From contig CAMHCZ010000109.1 of the NCBI GenBank assembly GCA_946183755.1, forward strand, positions 1 through 6,342: DNA of 6,342 nucleotides, given 5' to 3'. The DNA comes from an uncultured bacterium. Lineage in GTDB: Bacteria > Bacteroidota > Bacteroidia > Bacteroidales > Paludibacteraceae. Under the pieces are notes generated by a model. It worked only from the letters and a program-made list of their open reading frames with translations, was not told where the DNA came from and did not search any database. Of the stretch, positions 1-5,205 are shown piece by piece (within the stretch, counting starts at the first letter, position 1; each line of letters begins with the position of its first letter). The position numbers and the translations under genes were made by a program.

Positions 1-32
1 GAAATAATAGCATTTTTAAGGAAGATTCAGAC

Positions 33-64
33 TTGGCAGACAGACGTTTACTCCGTACATTTGC
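33..64 (+). promoter_or_regulatory. Candidate Bacteroidetes-type promoter of ridA
   Basis: TACATTTG at 56-63 matches the Bacteroidetes -7 element TAnnTTTG exactly and is followed by C. TTGG at 33-36 lies 19 bases upstream, in the place of the -33 element (TTTG/TTG). The ATG at 86 follows about 22 bases later, so the leader is short and A-rich with no Shine-Dalgarno sequence, as is usual in this phylum. The match is by eye and the transcription start has not been measured. Confidence 0.65.
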
Positions 65-85
65 ATAAACCAAAAAACAAATAAT

Positions 86-463
86 ATGAACGCAATAAGC
101 ACAAAGAAGGCGCCAGCCGCCATCGGCCCATACAGTCAGGCGATAAGAGTAGGAAACATTGTTTACACCTCGGGACAGATACCGCTCGATCCTGCCACAG
201 GCGCATTCGTGGAAGGCGGCATAAAGGAGCAGACACGCCAGGCGCTGACCAACATCAAAGCCATACTGGAAGAGGCTGGCACAAGCATGGACAACGTGGT
301 GAAAACCACTGTCTTCATGGCGAACATGGACGATTTCGCCGACATGAATGCCGTCTATGCAGAGTTCTTCACAGAGCCATACCCTGCCCGCTCGGCCGTA
401 GCCGTAAAGACACTGCCTAAGGGCGCATTAATCGAAATCGAGGTTATAGCCGAAGCAAAGTAA
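86..463 (+). CDS. ridA: RidA family 2-iminobutanoate/2-iminopropanoate deaminase
   Basis: This is a 125-aa cytosolic RidA/YjgF/UK114 protein, close to the usual length of about 128. The family is trimeric and hydrolyses reactive enamine/imine intermediates such as 2-aminoacrylate, released by PLP enzymes like threonine and serine dehydratases. The products are 2-ketoacids and ammonia, which protects other PLP enzymes. Visible signatures are the N-terminal APAAIGPYSQA segment with Tyr16, YTSGQIPLDP with Ser29, VVKTTVFMANMDDFADMN, and the diagnostic PARS...LPKGALIEIEVIA block. Arg102 and Glu117 align with Arg105 and Glu120 of E. coli RidA. Three residues are missing before PARS relative to E. 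coli. The ATG at 86 is the natural start, because the family N-terminus aligns from there and a good promoter lies just upstream. The gene stands alone and runs convergent to the broken lipoprotein frame, with 9 bases between the stop codons. Confidence 0.95.
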   Translation: MNAISTKKAPAAIGPYSQAIRVGNIVYTSGQIPLDPATGAFVEGGIKEQTRQALTNIKAILEEAGTSMDNVVKTTVFMANMDDFADMNAVYAEFFTEPYPARSAVAVKTLPKGALIEIEVIAEAK

Positions 464-472
464 GCACTATGC

Positions 473-811
473 TCAACAACTGCGCAGTTTTCTTTTTCTG
501 TTAACGCTGAAAATAAGGTAGGCGCATAAAGACAACGCGACTACAGAGCCAATCAGCGCGAACAGCATGGAATCCGTGTCGCCACCGCCTGAGCCAGCCA
601 CCGGCATGACTGCCTGTATGGAGTCGCTGACAAACAGCACCTTGCCGTCCACAGTCAGACGCGCCTTGGCCGAGCTGCCCTATACGTCATACACTTCGAG
701 CAGCTGACTTTTCGCTGCTTTATCGTCCTTGCAAGATGTAAACACACTTGCTAACCCTATGCCGCATAAAATCATCATTGCGGCCATTTTCCATTTGTTC
801 AGCTGTTTCAT
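473..811 (-). pseudogene. Small lipoprotein-like membrane protein frame interrupted by one in-frame TAG
   Basis: Reading the minus strand from ATG 811-809 to TGA 475-473 gives 112 codons with one internal stop, TAG at 682-680 (codon 44). Residues 1-26 form a lipoprotein-like signal peptide with a basic start (MKQLNKWK), a hydrophobic core and FTSC. The Cys is residue 27 and is followed by Lys-Asp-Asp. After the TAG the same frame stays coding-like: a short polar region, a Gly-rich segment (GSGGGDTDS, 73-81), a hydrophobic span of about 22 residues (82-103), then the basic tail NRKRKLR. The topology fits a lipidated N-terminus outside and a C-terminus in the cytoplasm. One base change from CAG, GAG, AAG or TGG would explain the stop, so a recent pseudogene or a sequencing error is likeliest. 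The 43-aa lipopeptide could still be made alone. I do not recognise the family. No clear promoter is visible upstream. Confidence 0.6.
478..497 (+). terminator. Possible weak terminator after ridA
   Basis: The perfect 12-base palindrome AACTGCGCAGTT at 478-489 is followed by a T-rich run with one C (TTCTTTTT) at 490-497, starting 15 bases after the ridA stop. The folded stem would be only about 4 bp with a 4-base loop, so it would be weak. It also overlaps the last codons of the frame on the opposite strand. Termination is inferred from position and shape only. Confidence 0.33.
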
Positions 812-816
812 AATAT

Positions 817-829
817 TGCTGTTCTTTGA
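817..829. repeat. 13-bp direct repeat, copy 1 (TGCTGTTCTTTGA)
   Basis: This copy is identical to the one at 880-892. It sits 5 bases upstream of the ATG of the broken lipoprotein frame, so on the coding strand it reads TCAAAGAACAGCA in the leader. It could be a duplicated regulatory or leader element, or the trace of a local duplication. No function can be assigned from two copies. Confidence 0.6.
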
Positions 830-879
830 TTGTTAACCGACATTTTGCTTTTTCTCCAAATCACACAACGCGCACGACA

Positions 880-892
880 TGCTGTTCTTTGA
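880..892. repeat. 13-bp direct repeat, copy 2 (TGCTGTTCTTTGA)
   Basis: This is the second identical copy, offset by 63 bases from the first. It begins 11 bases downstream of the protease stop codon, within the 92-base gap between the protease and the broken lipoprotein frame. That gap shows no convincing terminator hairpin and no full TAnnTTTG element, so the repeat pair is its most distinct structure. Confidence 0.6.
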
Positions 893-903
893 AGAATGGA
901 TGA

Positions 904-3162
904 TTATTTGCGAATCAGCGTTGAACCCAATTTGCCCACTTGCACAGCATAGACTCCAGTTGGCAAGCCTGATGGAAGGTTGATGCTGCCGTTGGCGAGT
1001 TTTGCCGACGAGATGAATTGTCCGTTAGTGGCGTATATGCGGATGGCTGTGCCGTCCTCCGCTCCGTCGATATAGAGACAGTCGCCGACCAAGCGGAATG
1101 TCATGCCCTCAGGCTGGTTCTGACTGAGCTCAGGAACGCTGGTAGTGAGACCCAACACGTGGAGCAGTCCCTTGTAGGCATTAATCTTGCCGTGACCGAA
1201 GCGAATAGGATTAGCCTCGGTGAACTCGTCGGTATTTGATGTCGCGGCGATGGTCTCCTTGATTTCCTCATAGGTCAGGTCGGGGTTAGCCTCAAGCCAC
1301 AGCGCGATGATTCCGGCAACGGTAGGCGTAGCCATCGATGTGCCGCTCATAGCTCCCCAGATAAAACCGTTCTCGTCCTTCACCACGACATCGTCGTTAG
1401 TCTCCGGTTCTGAATACGACAATATGTCGTTGCGGTTCACCGCTGAAATTATCAGTGTGCCAGGCGCAGAGACATACGGATAAGAATTACCAGCGACATC
1501 CGTGCCGTGACTGCTGAAAGGCGAGAAGGAGCCTACACCGTCGCCTATCTTGAGTGCCGAGGCAGACGCCGTTTCTCCTTTTATATTAGTATACGATGTC
1601 TTGGAAACCCATGAGCCCACAGAAATGATATTTCCGCCAGTACTCCAGTCTCCCATGCTTACACTATTGCTACCTGCCGTGTAATAGTCGCTTCCTTCCT
1701 CTGCGAGGTACTCGCCATCGTCGCCCCAAACGTCAACAACACTGTTCTCCGCGCTGGTTATGTGGAATGTCATATTGTAATCTTTCGGATTGCCCATAAC
1801 TCGAAGGAACAACTTGGCGCGTCCGTCCTCCAGTTTACCGATACTAAAATTCATGACACCTGTCATGATATTATTCATGTGGTTCTTGATGTCTTCGTGC
1901 TGGTCAGTATTTGTCACGCCAGCATAATAATCACCAAAACCTAAGATGAAACTGCAACCGCCATCTGCGCTGCTCAAAAGTTCCGAACGCCACACCTCTT
2001 TCTTGTTTTCTTTGTCGTATATGCCTATCTGGAAAGCCATTTCTCCCGGAGCGCGCGTATAGGCAAATGCGCTCAACTTACCTTGCACCATGCTATGCAG
2101 AGTGTCATTGTCGGCAAATGTGTGACCGATGTAGCATTTATAGCCACCTTCGTTGCCTACAGCCATCGCCATATTCGTATTGTCAAGCGCCATCTGATTC
2201 AACATGGACGAGATGAAGCTACTGCCGTCATGCGGACCCTCCTGACTATTCAGGCTCATGCTGATAATGCATGGTTTGCCCGCACGCTTGGCATAATCGC
2301 ATATATAAAGAATGCTTTGCATCAGACTATAACTAACGCCCTCTGTAGATTCTCCTGTGATTTCAAAATCGTCTTCATCTTCACCAGAATCAGCTAATGA
2401 GCAAAGCACAAGATCGGCATCAGGAGACATGCCTCCAGCCCAATCAAATGTCGAGCCTGCCGCCGTTGAAGCGCAATGGGAACCGTGGCTTGCCACTTTT
2501 GTATCGTACTTCTTTCCCAGTATAGCCTCCGACGTGGTGAAATCCCTGCCAGCCAGCGTCGTACCATCCTGAGTCACAATGGGTGATGCACCATCCGGGA
2601 GCGGCAACTCTGGCGCATAATACGCCTTGATGCGCAAATTGCCTTCGGAATCCTTAAAAGCCGGATGTTCCAAATCAAAGCCAGCATCAATCACGCCAAC
2701 AACGACTCCCTTTCCAGTAAAAGCTTGCGGCAGACCGTCGGAACCAGCATGCGCCTTCGCCGCGCCTGTCACTTCCTTTGAGATGACTGTATTCAGATTG
2801 ACACTCGGGCTTTTGCTGATGTAGGTCACGCCTTCGATGGCGGCTATCTGCTCTACCAAGCCGACAGGCGTGCTGACCATGATATAACGGCCGATTACAC
2901 CCTGAGGTTTGGCGCCTAAAGCCTTTATCTGTGCCGCAATAGCTTTTGCGTCAGCATCGGGAGCGCAGGACACGAACAGTTTGGCTTCCTTCTGCCCAGC
3001 TTCCTGACTATTGCGGAACTTAACAGCATTTGATTTGTTACTTGCCTCCACCAACTGGAGATACAGTCGAGTGTCAGACGGAATTTTATTCACTTGCGCC
3101 AGCGCTGTTGTCGCAAACGCAGACATCAGCAGCAATAAGATTTTGAAGCTCGTTTTCATCAT
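904..3162 (-). CDS. Secreted subtilisin-family (S8) serine protease with T9SS-type C-terminal tail
   Basis: This is a 752-aa secreted endopeptidase. Residues 1-22 are a Sec signal peptide ending ALA|Q. Residues of about 60-125 resemble an inhibitor-I9-like propeptide (KLFVSCAPDADAKAIAAQ through to GVTYISKSPSV). The catalytic set is complete: Asp159 in GVVVGVIDAGFD, His226 in SHGSHCASTAAG, oxyanion Asn337 in AVGNEGG and Ser609 in GTSMATP. Asn to Ser spans 272 residues against 66 in subtilisin BPN', so a large insertion, probably a beta-sandwich, occupies roughly 345-500. The core resumes at about 505 (GGNIISVGSW) and continues through the SAPG segment near 565. Residues of about 680-752 look like a type A T9SS sorting domain (IRIYATNGQ, LPTGVYAVQVG, C-terminal Lys), so the mature enzyme is probably exported across the outer membrane. 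Two Met codons start the frame, and the first (3162) was chosen. It appears to be a single-gene unit with its own promoter. Substrate is unknown. Confidence 0.93.
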   Translation of the reverse strand: MMKTSFKILLLLMSAFATTALAQVNKIPSDTRLYLQLVEASNKSNAVKFRNSQEAGQKEAKLFVSCAPDADAKAIAAQIKALGAKPQGVIGRYIMVSTPVGLVEQIAAIEGVTYISKSPSVNLNTVISKEVTGAAKAHAGSDGLPQAFTGKGVVVGVIDAGFDLEHPAFKDSEGNLRIKAYYAPELPLPDGASPIVTQDGTTLAGRDFTTSEAILGKKYDTKVASHGSHCASTAAGSTFDWAGGMSPDADLVLCSLADSGEDEDDFEITGESTEGVSYSLMQSILYICDYAKRAGKPCIISMSLNSQEGPHDGSSFISSMLNQMALDNTNMAMAVGNEGGYKCYIGHTFADNDTLHSMVQGKLSAFAYTRAPGEMAFQIGIYDKENKKEVWRSELLSSADGGCSFILGFGDYYAGVTNTDQHEDIKNHMNNIMTGVMNFSIGKLEDGRAKLFLRVMGNPKDYNMTFHITSAENSVVDVWGDDGEYLAEEGSDYYTAGSNSVSMGDWSTGGNIISVGSWVSKTSYTNIKGETASASALKIGDGVGSFSPFSSHGTDVAGNSYPYVSAPGTLIISAVNRNDILSYSEPETNDDVVVKDENGFIWGAMSGTSMATPTVAGIIALWLEANPDLTYEEIKETIAATSNTDEFTEANPIRFGHGKINAYKGLLHVLGLTTSVPELSQNQPEGMTFRLVGDCLYIDGAEDGTAIRIYATNGQFISSAKLANGSINLPSGLPTGVYAVQVGKLGSTLIRK

Positions 3163-3278
3163 ATCAGCAAGTATTTAGGGGGTTACTAATTAACTGATTA
3201 TTAGCCTCATCCACCGTAATGCAAGCAACACAATGGCTTCTATGTCCTCACAAAGCAAGGACTCACAAACTTTCGATT
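3163..3278 (-). other. Probable long 5' leader of the S8 protease mRNA
   Basis: If the promoter at 3279-3310 is real, the mRNA has a leader of roughly 110 bases. On the minus strand it holds two copies of TTTGTGAG (3262-3269 and 3247-3254), spaced 15 bases apart. It can form a small hairpin GTCCT-9 bases-AGGAC (3244-3262), and a second imperfect hairpin is possible at 3181-3206 close to the start codon. No known riboswitch was recognised and no Shine-Dalgarno sequence precedes the ATG. A regulatory role is inference. Confidence 0.3.
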
Positions 3279-3310
3279 GTCAATATAAGAAAGATTGTGA
3301 AAAAAGCAAA
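3279..3310 (-). promoter_or_regulatory. Candidate promoter of the S8 protease
   Basis: On the minus strand TTTG (3310-3307) is followed by exactly 19 bases and then TATATTGAC (3287-3279). This resembles the Bacteroidetes -33/-7 pair TTTG...TAnnTTTG, with the -7 element imperfect (TATATTGA). It lies downstream of the putative operon terminator and upstream of the protease start, which is where a promoter would be expected. The surrounding DNA is very AT-rich, so chance matches are possible. Confidence 0.45.
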
Positions 3311-3370
3311 AATGTTTAAAAACACAAAAAACACCGAAAACAACTCGTACACAAGAAGATGTAAATAGAT

Positions 3371-3392
3371 AACAACCATACAAATGGCTGTT
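3371..3392 (-). terminator. Hairpin terminator candidate for the three-gene operon
   Basis: The minus-strand transcript would read AACAGCCAU-UUGU-AUGGUUGUU, a 9-bp stem (one G-U pair) with a 4-base loop. It begins 36 bases after the stop of the DUF3089-like gene and is followed by a U-rich but not pure-U stretch (AUCUAUUUAC). Its position between the last gene of one unit and the promoter of the next fits a terminator. The lack of a clean U tract lowers confidence. Confidence 0.45.
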
Positions 3393-3428
3393 TAATATGA
3401 AAATAGACTCCGATAATTTAAATCATGT

Positions 3429-4373
3429 TTACTTTCGGTAAGCCTTGCGCCACTTACGGGCACGAACTGCCATGTTGCGCGCTATGCACTCGCTGTACAG
3501 CCACGGCTCGCAACTGTGTATGTCGCCGACATTGATGAATCCGCGATAAGGGCGATACTCCGCGCCGCTGTAGCCGCTGACCACAAGCACATGATACTCA
3601 GGCGAAAGACGCACGGTTATCGTGTCGTGCAGAGTCGCCGGCTTGTCGTCAGTGCGCCAGTTCACCGGGTTTATGCCCATGCACGTGGCTGAGATTACAG
3701 GGTTGGTGTAACGCACATCCTTCACCGTATTGTAGCAAATGACGACGCCAACGTCTTTAGCGCCCTTCGCCGGACGTATGCGACGGCACACGGCGGTGTC
3801 CTCGCTCGTCACCTTGTAGCCCATGACGTAAGCCGCCGCAAGCTGACTGTAGGTCTCGTCGTCAATATGCTTCAACAGCTCAACAACAGCCTTGCCGCCC
3901 TGACTGAAACCGACGATTATGAGCGGACGGCTCTTGTCGCGTGTCGCCTGGAAATGGTCGAACGCCTCGCAGACATCGTTCATCGGCAGACGTGTGCGCT
4001 GACTTATGGTATCCTCGTCTCGGGTTATCCATGTGTCTATGGTCGTGTGGCGGTAATACGGCGCGTAAAATCTGTTGCCGGGCGACATGTAGGCGGCGGC
4101 ACGTTTTATTTCTATGCCCATGCGGCGGCGATGCTCAGCGTTCCACACGTCAGCGCTGTGGCAGACCTGTCCGTCAGCCGTCGTCCAGTCGGTCTCCCAT
4201 GTTGACACGACGTAGAACACATCGGCGCCAGTGCCGGCTGTGTCGCCGTCGGCGGTGTGCCACATCATCGGGTTGCCGTAGTCGGGAGCCATAGGCACAT
4301 ACTCGTCAGCCGCCCACGCACAGCACTGTGCAAGAGCGAGCAAGACGGCCGATATGCAAAGTCTGTAATTCAT
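3429..4373 (-). CDS. Secreted DUF3089-like alpha/beta hydrolase
   Basis: This is a 314-aa protein with a signal peptide (residues 1-21, cleavage probably AWA|A), so it should be exported. GADVFYVVSTW (49-59), FYAPYYRHTTIDTW (102-115) and the nucleophile elbow IIVGFSQGG (152-160, Ser157) match my recollection of the DUF3089 family of alpha/beta hydrolases. His286 in GDIHSCEPWLY, followed by an Arg/Asn-containing helix, is a plausible catalytic His; the acid is not certain. Where many family members have a His-Pro-Thr-Thr stretch after the first strand, this one has Val-Ser-Thr-Trp. A Cys pair at 17-18 sits in the signal region, but the preceding Ala-Gln is a poor lipobox. The ATG lies only 4 bases after the dipeptidase stop, which suggests translational coupling. 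The reaction is probably ester or amide hydrolysis; substrate is unknown. Confidence 0.82.
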   Translation of the reverse strand: MNYRLCISAVLLALAQCCAWAADEYVPMAPDYGNPMMWHTADGDTAGTGADVFYVVSTWETDWTTADGQVCHSADVWNAEHRRRMGIEIKRAAAYMSPGNRFYAPYYRHTTIDTWITRDEDTISQRTRLPMNDVCEAFDHFQATRDKSRPLIIVGFSQGGKAVVELLKHIDDETYSQLAAAYVMGYKVTSEDTAVCRRIRPAKGAKDVGVVICYNTVKDVRYTNPVISATCMGINPVNWRTDDKPATLHDTITVRLSPEYHVLVVSGYSGAEYRPYRGFINVGDIHSCEPWLYSECIARNMAVRARKWRKAYRK

Positions 4374-4377
4374 AACG

Positions 4378-5172
4378 TTACTTTTTCAACTGGCGCACTG
4401 GGAATTTGAAATACGTGGCAGGGAAAGGCTCGTCCTTGAGCGTGAAATGCCACCACTCCGAGTCTATCGGCTTAAAGCCGTGCTTGAGCATAAGTCTGCG
4501 TAGCAGCATACGGTTGGCGAACTGTTCGGGCGTGATGCTTCTTCCAGCCGGGCTTTTGCGGTTGTTGCCGGTGTACTTGCCTGTCGATGGGTTGCCGCAG
4601 AAGTCGGGATGGCTCTCCGGACCGAACCAGTCGAACGTTCCGCCCATGTCAAGTTCCTTCTCTGTCTTCATGTCGAAAAGCGTGAGGTCAACGGTCGAGC
4701 CGCGCGTGTGGCCGCTCTTGGCGGCTATGTAGTCCTGTTCGAACAGCACATCCTTATGCAAGTCGGGATAGAAATAGGCTTTCATGGCGGTGTCGGGAAT
4801 GTCGGCTGCCCAACGCACAAAGTGGTCCACAGCCTTCTGCGGACGGTACGCGTCGTAGATTTTCAGCCTGTAGCCCAACGCCACAGCCTCATCGCTCACC
4901 GCGCGCAGGCTGTCGGCGGCACGTTTAGTCATCAGGGCTGTCGGCTCCATGTAGCCGTCCACACGCTTGCCCACGAAGTTGTAGGTGCTGAAATATCGAA
5001 TTTCCAGTATGGCGTCGGGCACAGCGTCGGTCAGCGTCACGAACTTGTCGGACTGGTCCGGTCTGACGACGGCCGTCCGGCTGCGTTTCATCTGAGCGCA
5101 AACCGTTGTCAGTGCGCCTTGCAGCAACACGACAGCCACGCACATCATCAATTTGGTTCTGTTTATTGTCAT
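4378..5172 (-). CDS. ddpX: Exported VanX/DdpX-type D-Ala-D-Ala dipeptidase (peptidase M15D)
   Basis: This Zn-dependent dipeptidase cleaves D-alanyl-D-alanine in the characterised VanX and DdpX enzymes. I chose the ATG at 5172 (264 aa). A TTG three codons earlier is also open, but the ATG begins directly at the signal peptide MTINRTKLMMCVAVVLL, which ends VCA|Q at residue 26. Family motifs are all present: DAYRP with Arg110 (VanX Arg71), SGHTRGSTVDL with Zn ligands His155 and Asp162, and SEWWHF with Glu239 (catalytic base) and Zn ligand His242. VanX is about 202 aa and cytosolic. The extra length here is mainly the signal peptide and segments around FDWFGPESHPDFCGNP, and the location should be periplasmic. 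It lies 33 bases after an unidentified membrane protein gene and 4 bases before a DUF3089-like hydrolase gene, probably in one operon. No vanHA, ligase or two-component genes are here, so scavenging of D-Ala-D-Ala is likelier than vancomycin resistance. The symbol is by homology. Confidence 0.9.
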   Translation of the reverse strand: MTINRTKLMMCVAVVLLQGALTTVCAQMKRSRTAVVRPDQSDKFVTLTDAVPDAILEIRYFSTYNFVGKRVDGYMEPTALMTKRAADSLRAVSDEAVALGYRLKIYDAYRPQKAVDHFVRWAADIPDTAMKAYFYPDLHKDVLFEQDYIAAKSGHTRGSTVDLTLFDMKTEKELDMGGTFDWFGPESHPDFCGNPSTGKYTGNNRKSPAGRSITPEQFANRMLLRRLMLKHGFKPIDSEWWHFTLKDEPFPATYFKFPVRQLKK

Positions 5173-5205
5173 AGTTTTCAAGGGTAATATTGCATTGTTA
5201 CGTTT

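Noticed and set aside
680..682. TAG recoded as a sense codon in this organism
   Set aside because: The membrane protein gene ends sensibly at TAG (5208-5206). Reading through it would run into the dipeptidase signal peptide, so TAG acts as a stop here and the standard code fits every other gene.
812..903. Promoter for the broken lipoprotein frame (TGATTTGG on the minus strand)
   Set aside because: TTTG is present, but the TA of TAnnTTTG and a matching -33 element at 19-21 bases are missing.
4378..5172. Vancomycin resistance determinant
   Set aside because: Only the VanX-like dipeptidase is present. No VanH dehydrogenase, VanA/B ligase or VanRS is nearby, and the protein is exported and lies in a Gram-negative context.
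5173..5181. TTG at 5181 as the start of the dipeptidase
   Set aside because: An ATG three codons later begins directly at a well-formed signal peptide. The TTG adds only three residues and has no supporting ribosome site.
4609..5187. 192-codon open frame on the plus strand opposite the dipeptidase
   Set aside because: It is antisense to a gene with complete VanX-family motifs, its translation has no recognisable domain, and such shadow frames are common opposite GC-rich genes.
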